Shown: positions 24,650-34,574 of the stretch, one piece after another
How the letters are laid out: each line of letters begins with the position of its first letter
Numbering within the stretch: position 1 is the stretch's first letter
DNA from: Lichina pygmaea
Lineage: Eukaryota > Ascomycota > Lichinomycetes > Lichinales > Lichinaceae
DNA length: 64,000 nucleotides
Direction of reading: 5' to 3'
Assembly (NCBI GenBank): GCA_963422465.1
Contig: OY730174.1
Location: forward strand, 2,754,914 to 2,818,913
Made by a program: the position numbers and the translations under genes
Notes under the pieces: model-generated
Told to the model about the DNA's origin: nothing
The model's input: the letters and a program-made list of their open reading frames with translations, nothing else
The model's database searches: none

Positions 24650-25943
24650 ATGCCAGTCTCAAAAGGTGAATATCTGAGCGAGGTTTGGAGGGCCGGACTC
24701 TTCAGTGGGTATACATCCTCAAGCGAACGTTCAAGCCCTATGGTTGCCTGACTCTGACCGCGGGGCGTCCCAGATGACAAGGTCGTCTTCTGCACTGGCG
24801 GCTCAGGCACAATTTGTAGCGCCCAAGTCCGAGCCCTTGTTCATCTCGGCGCCAATGCGTGCATCGTGGGTAGAAATGTCGACAAGACGGAGCGCATGGC
24901 GATAGATATCGCTACGGCGAGACCAGGAGCAAAGGTCCTCGGGATTGGCAACGTCGACGTTCGAAATTATGGCAACTTGCAGAATGCAGCGGAGACTTGT
25001 GTCAGGGAGCTTGGAGCTATCGATTATCTCATGTGCGTTGTCCCCTATGCAGACGCCGATCTTACTGCCCCGTACGTCCCAAGGCGCTGGCTGACCGTCC
25101 GACTGGACGCAGTGCTGGTGCAGCAGGCAATTTCCTTGCTCCCATCACACAACTCTCTGCAAACGCATTCAAGTCTGTGATCGACATTGACGTCCTGGGA
25201 TCTTTCAATGTTGTCAAAGCTACTCTACCACATATCCTGAGGTCAGCACAGAGGAACAAAGATGCGGCACAGGGAGGTAGGTTGATGTTTGGCCTTGTCA
25301 GTTTTTTGAACTCCCATGTCCAACAGATCAGAGGTGCGATTTCTCATCACGCCTCAAGCAGCAGGGACAGGAGGCAGGGTCATCTTCGTCAGCGCGACGA
25401 TGCACTACACGGGTTGCGCATTACAGAGCCACGTGTCGGTAGCCAAAGCCGGTATCGACGCGCTATCGAGTACGATGGCCATCGAACTCGGTCCTCGCGG
25501 TGTTACGTCCAACGTCATTGCGCCAGGACCGATAGCTGGCACGGAAGGGCTCGAGCGACTCGCCAAGAAGGGCGGCGCGGCCGAAACTGCGGCAGCGGAG
25601 GCTAAGATCCCCGTAGGACGATGGGGCAAGGTGAAGGACATCGCCGACGCAACAGTCTGGCTGTTCTCGGACGCAGCGGGCTTTGTCAACGGGTCGACCG
25701 TCGTAGGTCAGTTACGTTCTCTTTCCTATATCGCAAGCGTCCTCTCTGGGATGAGCACGCCACATAGACGCCTCCACGTGCAAGGTTGGATCTGCTTCCA
25801 TGCTGACTACGGAGAAATCAGTCGACGGCGGAGCATGGCGAGTCGACGGCACCCGTGCCGGGGCTGGGTTCCCGTACCCGGGCTTTCTGCTTTCGAATCA
25901 GTCGGTGACGGGGGTGAAGACGGGCCGGAAAGCAAAGCTCTAG
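24650..25943 (+). CDS. SPS19: Peroxisomal 2,4-dienoyl-CoA reductase
   Basis: An NADPH-dependent short-chain reductase needed for beta-oxidation of fatty acids with even-numbered double bonds (family knowledge). Exons: 24650-24704, 24774-25032, 25113-25276, 25374-25706 and 25822-25943. Motifs: the nucleotide-binding VVFCTGGSGTICSAQ (T-G-x3-G-x-G), NVDVRN, the spliced IAGAAGNFLAPI, DIDVLGSFNVVKA, the region RVIFVSATMHYTG, SVAKAGIDALSSTMAIELG, VNVIAPGPI-like SNVIAPGPIAGTEG, and VDGGAWR. The usual SDR catalytic Tyr is replaced by the DECR arrangement with Lys in VAKAG. The protein ends AKL, a peroxisomal PTS1 signal. Confidence 0.93.
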
Positions 25944-27378
25944 ATCTCACTCCATCCCATATCCAATTCTGTCTTTTGTCCCAGCGTCTGCACCCTTTCC
26001 TTTTCATCCCCATCAAAAGTAGGAAATGTCTTTCCTTTTCGGTCCCTCCTTCGACCCCGTGTAGCAGGTCCCCCAAAGGTATCAATTTTGCAGCTCAGCT
26101 TCTCTGCGTAGCTATCTTTCGCTCTCAGCAAAGAATTGATCTAAAGAGAATGATCATTGGATGTAACATTAAGCTCTTGGTCTTCTCTTCGTCCTTGGCC
26201 GCTCTCAGTAATCCTGCAGGCGGGCACTGCTCGGTGCTTTCTCTGTGGGAGCTATCTGTGGAGCTAGCTGTACGATGCCAGGGTGACGACTACGACTGCG
26301 ACTGCGACGAGATAGCTCTGCCAGCCCCTTTATTTCTGTAGATAGCCTGACGTTACTTGTTCCACGGTTGGGTTCTCTCGTTACATGTACTTTTTGGAAT
26401 TATCCGGTTACTTTTCCAGTGTTGGAAGAGCAACGATAGTCCGTTGTCGATGGCGTGAAAAGTTGTTGGATGGAGTTTTGGATTGGATCGAGCTTTGAGT
26501 AAAGTCTGACAAGGAAGATGAGGAGAAGGGAAAGAAAGGAACAAGACAAAGATGGGAAGACATAAGAGACGTAAAGCCATACACAAATCCACCGATGACG
26601 ACGACGACGACGATGACGACGGCAAGGACTGACAAATGGTGGGAGCCACAGCACAACCCAGGTATGTAAGAAGTGAGCGGTGAAGACATCACTGATGACG
26701 GGGATCATGCTTCGATGAAGTGGACGGAGGGAAATCGAGACGAGAGAGGGGACAAGACATGAAACACGAAGAGATGACGATGGAAAAAGTCATGGGTTGA
26801 TAGCCTGTAGAAACTAGGGCGTGCAAGGGAATTGAAGTCACTGAGACAAGACAATGGAAAAACACAAGGTGACGACCGAGTTCGCCGGCGAATCGCTGGT
26901 GACAAAGACATGACTATAGAGAACAAGAGTTGACGACGGGGTTCACCAGTGGCGTGTTGGTGACAAAGACATATGGAATACATGAGTTGGTACATGAAAT
27001 GATTAGCACAGTTGTGCCACTGTCTTTGATAACAGGGAAACGAAAGCACTGATTTCAGTGACAACAATAATGATGACAGGCCGACGTGGAGTGCTGGGTG
27101 CGCTAGTAGAGAAAAGAGGTAGAGGGGAAGAGGGGGGGGGGGGGGGGGGGGGGTAAACAAGGGATACAGTTATCGATCACAGCAACAAGTATAACCAATA
27201 GTAGGGAAGACTGCGTGAAGCAGCAGGAAGAAGCAGAGCAGAAGTAGGAAAGAAAGGAAAGAAGGGAAAACATAGTACCGAGAGTGGCTCGATGCTGTGA
27301 GCAGAAGAAGAAAAGAGTGAGTGAAGACACTCGACAGTGGTCTTGAACACGACCGTGTCGGATGCGTCGAGAACCCAC
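25944..27378. other. Gene-free left part of the accessory block
   Basis: 3' flank of SPS19, then purine-rich DNA. It has an imperfect direct repeat of about 50 bp at about 26868-26916 and 26926-26976 (shared core GGTGACAAAGACAT) and a run of 22 G at 27132-27153. No gene supported. Confidence 0.55.
27132..27153 (+). repeat. Poly-G tract, 22 bases
   Basis: An uninterrupted run of 22 G in noncoding DNA, about 225 bp left of the hairpin array. Confidence 0.95.
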
Positions 27379-27525
27379 TTGGCTAGCCAGACCACTGCTG
27401 GCTAGCGCATGTTCTTGGCGTAGCAGGCCTTCATCTGCTCCGCCATGAGCTCGGCGGCTGTGGAACTGTTGGTTTTTCATGTTCCACCTCTTAGATGCAA
27501 TCTTGGCTAGCCAGACCACTGCTGG

Positions 27526-27570
27526 CTAACGCATGTTCTTGGCGTAGCTGGCCTTCATCTGCTCCGCCAT
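27526..27570 (-). other. Module type A mini-ORF
   Basis: A 14-codon frame MAEQMKASYAKNMR ending at the TAG embedded in the hairpin. The 124-bp unit recurs three times almost unchanged (27379, 27503, 27627); the copy at 27379 reads MAEQMKACYAKNMR. The period is not a multiple of three, so no frame runs across units. Translation is unproven. Confidence 0.4.
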
Positions 27571-27935
27571 GAGCTCGGCGGCTGTGGAACTGTTGGTTTT
27601 TCATGTTCCACCTCTTAGATGCAATCTTGGCTAGCCAGACCACTGCTGGCTAACGCATGTTCTTGGCGTAGCTGGCCTTCATCTGCTCCGCCATGAGCTC
27701 GGCCGCCGTGGAGTTGTTTGTTTTTCACACTCCACCTCTTGGATACAATCTTGGCTAGCCAGACCACTGCTGGCTAGCGCAGGTTCTCGACGTACCCAGC
27801 CTTGCTTTGCTGGTTGGGTTGGTGGTTCATCTGCCGGTTCATCGGCGGATGTATCGCCTCGATAGTTATCGGTTTTTTTTTTCTTTCCACACTCCACCTC
27901 TTGGATACAATCTTGGCTAGCCAGACTACTGCTGG

Positions 27936-28043
27936 CTAGCGCAGGTTCTTGACATACCCAGCCTTCGCTTGCTGGTTGGTCTGGTGGTTGGTCTGGTGGT
28001 TCATCTGCCGGTTCATCGGCGGATGTAACGCCTCGATAGCCAT
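27936..28043 (-). other. Module type B mini-ORF, 35 codons
   Basis: Begins MAIEALHPPMNRQMNHQT, contains an NHQT micro-repeat, then NQQ and KAGYVKNLR, with the TAG in the hairpin arm (27916-27940). The sister unit at 28108-28215 has the same length and starts MTIETIHPPMNRQ. Units at 27751 and 28257 carry the same body but no ATG at that site. In units of 162 bp a second frame is open through the hairpin (127 codons, 27679-28062). Confidence 0.4.
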
Positions 28044-28107
28044 CGGCCTTTTTTCTTTTCATGCTCTATCTTGTTGATGCCATGTTAACTAGCTAGACCA
28101 CTGCTGG

Positions 28108-28215
28108 CTAGCGTAGGTTTTTGACGTACCCAGCCTTCGTTTGCTGGTTGGTCTGGTGGTTGGTCTGGTGGTTCATCTGCCGGTTCATCGGCGGATGTAT
28201 CGTCTCGATAGTCAT
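28108..28215 (-). other. Module type B mini-ORF, second intact copy
   Basis: A 35-codon frame with ATG, two NHQT micro-repeats and the tail KAGYVKNLR, stopping in its own hairpin (GCTAGTTAAC-side arm is less perfect here: AACTAGCTAG / CTGGCTAGC). Its match in length and sequence to 27936-28043 supports duplication of an entire unit. Confidence 0.4.
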
Positions 28216-28774
28216 CGGTTTCTTTTCTTTTCATGCTCTATCTTGTTGATGCCACGTTAACTAGCCAGACCACTGCTGGCTAGCGTAGGTTCTTGATGTA
28301 CCCAGCCTTCGTTTGCTGGTTGGTCTGCTGGTTCATCTGCCGGTTCATCGGCGGATGTATCGCCTCGATCGTTATCAGCTTTTATTTTTCTTCATACTCT
28401 ATCTTGTTGATTCCACGTTAGCTAGCCAGACCACGGCTGGCTAGTGCAGGTTAATGATGTAGTCCGCTTTCTTCTGCTCCGTCATGTTCTCCTGAGCTAT
28501 GTATCTTTTGCTGTGTCGTGTTCGATCTTTTTGATGCCGGGTTGGCTAGCCAGATTATTGCTGGCTAGCGCAAAGAGTTGATATAATCAACCTCTTGTTG
28601 GATTGCTTTTTTTATGCCCAGTTGGCCAGTCAGACTATTGCTGGCTAGTGAAGATTGAGGATGTAGTCGACTTTCTCTTGCTCCACCATCATGTTGTTGA
28701 TAGGTGTGGACTTGGAAGTAGTTCCGGGAGTAAAGATCATCATGCAGCTAGCACCGACATGGCTGCTCTCTACT

Positions 28775-29460
28775 TCAGAGCTCCACCAAATACTGGCTGA
28801 CATTCCGGCGCCAGTTCAGGCACTTCGAGTCGTTGTCGAGTGGCTTGTGGTACGCTTGATTGCCCTGTGCATTGGGCGGCTTGTTCAACTGCTCTGCAGA
28901 CGACTTTTTGGCCTCGCCGATGCGGCCAACGTCTTTCTTGTCAACTTGCGTGACAGACTTGCCGTCAGGCAACCCGTAGTACGTCGAGGCGTCTTGTGTG
29001 TTGGGCGACTGGTTCAGCTGCTCTGCAGACGACTTTTTGGCCTTGTCGATGAGGCCGACGTCGACTTGGGCGATACGTTTGCCGTCGGGCAACCTGTAGT
29101 ACGTTTGGTCGCCCTGTGCGTTGGGCAGCTTGTTCAACTGCTCTGCAGACGACTTTTTGGCCTCGCCGATGCGGCCAACGTCTTTCTTGTCGACTTGCGT
29201 GACAGACTTGCCGTCAGGCAACCCGTAGTACGTCGGGTTGTCTTGTATGTTGGGCGACTGGTTCAGCTGCTCTGCAGACGACTTTTTGGTCTTGTCGATG
29301 AGGTCGACTTCTTTCTTGTCGACTTGCGTGACAGACTTGCTGTCGGGAACCTGTAATAGGTTTGGTCGCCTTGCGCGTTGGGCGACTGGTCCAATTCATC
29401 TGCAAACGACTTGTTGGTCTTGTCGATGAGGCCGACTTTTTTTTTCGACTCGGGCGACAA
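28775..29460 (-). CDS. Protein of alternating 40- and 43-residue repeats (partial, unknown)
   Basis: Function unknown. The minus strand encodes tandem repeats with core motif AKKSSAEQLN, at + positions about 28891, 29020, 29140, 29269 and 29396 (spacings 129, 120, 129, 127 nt). Two subtypes alternate: one with VGRIGE then LNKLPNAQGDQTYYR, the other with LIDK then LNQSPNTQDASTYYG; each joins through LPDGK and VTQVDKK. It is rich in Lys, Gln, Asn and Asp, without cysteine, predicted soluble. The main open frame is 29221-28775; the outermost repeat at 29263-29460 continues in another frame after a one-base length difference near 29345. No confident start, signal peptide or splice structure was found, so this may be a piece of a larger or decaying gene. 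Confidence 0.45.
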
Positions 29461-29605
29461 GTTTGCTGTCGTATTGAAGCATGTCCACTTGGTAGCATAA
29501 AGTTGGCAGTGTATTTTGCATGTTGTCTGATTTGCCCCAGCACTTTCTCCTGCATCGTGCTTCCTTTTTTTGACACCCAGTCAGCTAGCCAGACAGCTGC
29601 TGGCT

Positions 29606-32600
29606 AGCACAGAGTGTTGATATAATCAACACTGTCTTGGTCCACCATGTTGTACGGTAATTGTGATTTTGGGGAGTTTGTAGTTCTGTGCCTGTTGTCA
29701 TGCGACTTGCTGTAATCTTATGAACTTCTCTTGCCATCACGCCAGTGTTGTCCACTTGGTCGCGCGAGATTTTCAGCACAGTCTTGTACCGGTGTACAAC
29801 TTTCCTCCGACTTCTCTTGGAGCACTGCCATATATCTTCTGGCAAACACCGACAATGCAGATGCTGATGGTGCTCGTGGTGTTGTCGAAATTCCAGAAGT
29901 TTGCATATGCTGCTGTTGTTCTGGAGGCCAGTATCGGCACGTCACCGGTGTTGTTGTCTTCGGCTATATTGCACCAACAGGCTTTCGCCTGGATGCCACC
30001 GAGATCGTGGAGGACACGATCACGACTCAGCGAACTGCAGGCACAACAACAGGTACGGACTCTGCTGTGATGTCGTATCATCGTGAGTCACACGATGTCT
30101 GCGGAATCAGGCGGAACCGCTCGGCGCTGAGGGGAGGCCAGTTATATAAACCGGCCTTCTGCCACCATTCCACTTTTTCTCCTTTTCTTCTTTTTCCTCC
30201 CTTGTTTTTTTGTTTTTGATCCTCCACTCCTGACATACTTTTTTTCTGTCTGGCAACCGGATGACCCGGGTTTCCAACTGGGTGTTTCGATAACTGTTCA
30301 AAACCACTTCGAACTTGAATTCGACTTTTAGGCTCACATCTGATAGACCACTGTTTTTTTTCGAGCTTGTATGCTGCCTTTGCTCTGTTTGGTGTTGTCA
30401 GTACCGGGACCCATGCGCGCCCACATCTTGCGGCGAGACTAGCAACCACTCTTTCGTCAGAATTCTCACAGCTTTCTCTGACTGGCGCTCGGCGCTGTCT
30501 GGTGGGTTGTCAGAGAATTATCAATAGTCGGTTGATAGCTTTCCGCTACTGTCTTCTTGTCGTTCTTCTTGGTCGAGACTTTCTTTGAGCTGGCGACGCT
30601 TGAGTTAGACGGTGCTGCGGTATCCTTGCTTGACTACAAGACCGAGCTGTGGCGCTGTTGTTTTGTTTGATTGACAGAGGTTTAGTCTGCCATAACGTTT
30701 CGAATTGTTTCTAGTCCGAGACCAGTATAGTCACGTTTTCAGGATCCGACTGAGCTTTGTGGGATTGCGCTCAACCAGACCAACTCGCGCCTTGACGTAG
30801 GCAGGTGACGCGATTGGCGTCGCCGGGACTGGTATGTTGGAAGTACAGGTAAGTTTTTCCATGTACTTTTCTTGGTGGCGTCTTCTTGCGCCAAGTAGCT
30901 TAGAGCAATCTTGGGTGGCAGTTGATGCTAACATCGAAGCTAGATCTTAGACTTGTTGCTACTAGAATCTCCGCAGTCAGCATCGGTCCGGAGTAACTCC
31001 ACTAAGTCGCAGCGGTGATCAGAAGACACGTACGAAAAATGGCCGCGAGGTTGAGTCTACTGCAACACTTCTTTGTGTTGTCGGGCTCGTAGTTCCTCTC
31101 GATGTTGGTGTCCCGGTTGGGAAAGGATTGTCCAACAGACATTATGGCTCGCGGCCATGTTGTTGAGACATCCGGTGTTATTCACCCGATGTCCCTCACA
31201 CCACAAATTCACCGTATGGCAGATTCCGATGCTCGATCGCTTGGTGAGCACTGGGCATGTGCTGGTGACCCGGATGGTCGCGGTCTCGGGTCACCGCCCT
31301 TGGTGCAAAGGCCAGCTTCAGTCTTGATGGACACCTCAAGCATCGTGAGACGCCACAGCTGTGCGTCTGCACGAGGCCACTGGGATAGTGGTATTTCCTG
31401 CTTCTGTGTCAGAGACAACATAAGACATGACGATGCAGAATAAGAGCAAGATCAGACATACGGGATGGTACGAGGTTGACTGGAAAGTAGTCATGATGCT
31501 GTGAGTTTATATTTTCAGTTGGCTCTTGGTCATGTGGTGATGACCAGTGGCCGAGCATCGTCAGAGATACAGCTTTTTTTCTTCTTCTTCTTTGCGAATG
31601 AACAGAAAGGTAATACTGCCATCGCTAGGAAGACATATCCCCGAAAGAAGCAGGTGTTGATAAACGGAGGATGCATCAGCTGTGCACCATCTTTCAACAA
31701 GAAAGATGGCACGGACTGGATCCGAGCTGTTAGCAACACAAATACCCGACTATCTACGGCTGGATGATGATTTTGATTCATACCTTTATAGTCCGTGAGA
31801 TACCCCTCTGAACCTTCCTCTTGCCAGTCCTATCTTGTCATATTTATCGTTGTTGACCCTTGTTGATCATCATCAGTAGGTGAAGTCGGGTTCAGTTTGT
31901 GGTGTGTGGGAGGAGAGGAAAGGCAGCAGAGAAATTTGAGAAGTGCACCCTTTAAATACAAACACAGGACTGCTGATCACGGGATCCTAACTGAATTTGT
32001 CATGCAGACCACGTGAGTGATATGGTGGGCATTCTGCTGACGTTACTGGAATCAGGCATCGGCACTCGCCGCGGATATATCCGGCGCTTTCTCAACTGTT
32101 AACAGTCATGAAATGTGGGAGTGGAGTGTAGGGTACCCCTCCCAACAGGACGACCAGAACATCACTCGGGGTTGCAAGCAGGACGGAGGAAGACTAAGAT
32201 TGCGGGGGTTGGCTTCTTCTTTGAAGAATCTGACATTGCTAATATAGGAAAGGAAAGAACACTAGGCATCGAGGCTGTTCTGGTTCAAGACCAAGGAAAG
32301 AGACGTGACGGGCAAAGCTCCTCGCAGGAGTATCAGCTGCGTTGCGCTGGATTCATCTATGAGACGAAGGGTATCATACAAGCATCCCATGCCATGAACC
32401 TCTGTAGAAGCTCATACATGCAGGTCCACGCAGGTGACTTGCCCCATCGACTTCGGGGAGAGCACAGCAAGCAAGGAGAGCAAGGCTGGAAAGAACCAAT
32501 CTTGGCTCCTTCATCGGTGGAGCGGCGCTCTGTCTTTGCAGGTTTCAAGCCGTGTGGGTTGACATCTGCTCATCCGAGGACGACCATCCAATGATTGACA

Positions 32601-34574
32601 CAGAGGAAACAGATCGCAGAAACAGCTGAATTTCGAGAACGCCGTGCCACTACCTAGGCTTGTGAAGCCGCACCTGTCCGGTGCTGCCGGCTTCAGGGCA
32701 GCCAGGCCATCCTCTCTTGAAAATCTTGTGACGAAAACTGTCGGTGACCTGTGCGAGCAGACCAAGAAAGGAGAACCTCAAAGGCAGGTTCGTCTCCATT
32801 TTCCAGCAAGGCATCGGCTCGATTGAGTTCCTCCTTGTGCCGGGCGGCCTCATCTTCACATATTCTCTGGACGTTTCGCTTGCCTTTCCAGTCTCAAGTT
32901 CACACGAGGCTTTTCTGGATCCATCCCTTGTATGTTCTCCAGCTGCACTAAGTCTCGTTCAAATTGCCTGACTGAATTTTCTGTGATTTATGAGCGATGA
33001 TCCAAGTTGACTGATCAACGTACCTTCATGTTTAGATTTGTTCTATGGTCATGTAGGCAGGATGTTCAGCACACTGCTTGTTGTGCCTGGTGCAGCCCTT
33101 GCCGGCCACCTTCACTTCAGAACACACCTCTTTGCTTCTTCATCTGCTGTGCTTGGCACACCTTTTGATACTCTCAACCCGAGAAGCAACTGCTGGCAAA
33201 GCTCGTCGCTCCTCCCACAGCCAGGCCACCAAGCGTTCCAGTGCCCAGCCCATCTGTGTACACTTGTGCGGTGCCAGACACCTTTGGTTTCTCCTCGGCC
33301 TTCATTGGGGGAGTCAGCGGTTTCGACCAGGCAGTAGCTAGCCACAGGGCTGTTCTCCACAGCTGCTGATACAGCATCTTGCCAGCTCGCTGGCCACGGC
33401 CCAAATTTCATCCTGACCGCCAGGATTCGAATTGCGTTCGACATACGAGTGCCGTATGTCATAGCTGTATGTGTCACCAAGGAGAGATACTGTACTGGAA
33501 CATGCGGAGAGTCTCAGTCCCCTCATATTGATCAGAACAACGAAGGAATCTAACATGATGTACGGAGGTAGACTCATGACATCAAACACCAGAGCGATGT
33601 CTTGCCTCACAGGAGTACTTCGCAATCATATCTCGTAGTATACGTACTGTACATACGATACGTAGTACCTATACTAAGATCCTGGACACAAGGGTAGGAT
33701 GGCTGTCCCAGAGTCGAAGACAGAGAGAAGAGCCTACCAATATTTCGTCCTCGACCAACGCAGACACATCCTTCAAGATATGCATGCCGTACCTGTGTAT
33801 GATCATGGCAATAGGGGGCTGTCGTCTCACGAGAACAAGCTCTGAGATACTCGAGCCTCACAGAGACCGCTTTCGAATGGCCTTGCGCGTACGTCCGTAC
33901 GCCCGTACTTCCGTACTTCCGTGCGATGTACGGAGTACTCCCGTACTGTAACCTCTTCGCGGTCATCCAGTGAAACGTACGTACGTACAGTACATACGTT
34001 CTGGACAGAAATACATACGTACGAGTACGTATGCTTACTGGTACGTATGTAGTGGACCAACATCGACTCCGGCAGTGGGCTTTTGTCGACGTTTGATGTT
34101 GCTGAATTAGGCTGTACTGTATTCTTTAGGTACCTCAGAATACGGTTCATTCCCAGTTGGTGTACGAAAGTACCGTAGCATAAACTGTTCATGGTCTTTT
34201 ACCAGTAAGCTGGGGGTAAAAAGTCTGAAATGTCCTAGTTTGCAATGTGCGCCCCAGCACCTCGTTACGATGTCAAACGCCCGACCGAGTTGAGAGGCGA
34301 AGCAATGCTACCGATGAAAAAACTCTTGTGCTAAGATAGCTGTCAAATCAAAAACTCCAGTAAAGGTCTATCGTCAATCTAAACGCCACCAAGCGCAATA
34401 TTCTCGTCTCCATCGCATGCCAACGACTTTCCAGCTCTCTACTCTGGCCGAGATATTGTGACCAAGTTCCAATGCTGCCGTACGAACACCAGCCGAGTTC
34501 TGAGAACCGATGTGGTGGAGTATCAGCTTCAGTGCGCCGTAGGCCTGCGGGACCTGTCATTGAGCAGGCTCGGA
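29606..34574. other. Gene-free right part of the accessory block
   Basis: About 5 kb with only short unsupported open frames. 29.6-31.9 kb is of mixed composition with T-rich runs (30160-30370); 33.6-34.06 kb is a GTAC-word cluster. No tRNA, transposase or conserved domain recognised. Confidence 0.5.

Larger units (their letters stand above)
27379..29605 (-). repeat. Modular tandem array: mini-ORFs ending in a hairpin
   Basis: Eleven modules start (in + coordinates) at about 27379, 27503, 27627, 27751, 27913, 28085, 28257, 28418, 28542, 28622 and 29580; spacings are 124, 124, 124, 162, 172, 172, 161, 124, 80 and about 958. Each contains an inverted repeat, typically GCTAGCCAG, a 7-nt loop (ACCACTG in most), then CTGGCTAGC. 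Read on the minus strand, every module has a short frame that stops at a TAG inside the 5' arm of the hairpin. Tails: KASYAKNMR, KAGYVENLR, KAGYVKNLR, KAGYIKNLR, KADYIINLH, EVDYINSLR, KVDYILNLH, SVDYINTLC. The longest frames have 35 codons. The last interval encloses the 40/43-residue repeat block. No known family recognised. Confidence 0.85.

Noticed and set aside
26353-27160. Several minus-strand frames rich in Ser, Phe and Pro
   Set aside because: They arise from purine-rich simple sequence and the G22 run; hydrophobic content follows from T/C-rich complement.
27379-28650. CRISPR-like reading of the regularly spaced hairpin repeats
   Set aside because: Eukaryotic context, spacers are homologous to each other rather than unique, unit lengths vary from 80 to 172 bp, and there are no cas genes.
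27379-29605. Dikaritin/ustiloxin-type repeat peptide precursor
   Set aside because: No signal peptide, no regular Lys-Arg cleavage sites between repeats, each module ends in a stop, and no tailoring enzyme genes nearby.
29720-30219. Overlapping open frames on both strands (102-162 codons) next to the array
   Set aside because: Tempting as an upstream exon or secreted protein for the array, but no signal peptide, splice path or conserved motif could be shown.
33112-33480. Phrase VYTDGLGTGTLGG in an open frame, reminiscent of an RNase H start
   Set aside because: A single short motif without the other RNase H acidic residues or any neighbouring reverse transcriptase; most likely chance.
25944-34574. 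LTR retroelement or other virus-like fossil
   Set aside because: No long terminal direct repeats, no gag, protease, reverse transcriptase, integrase or capsid motif seen in any frame.
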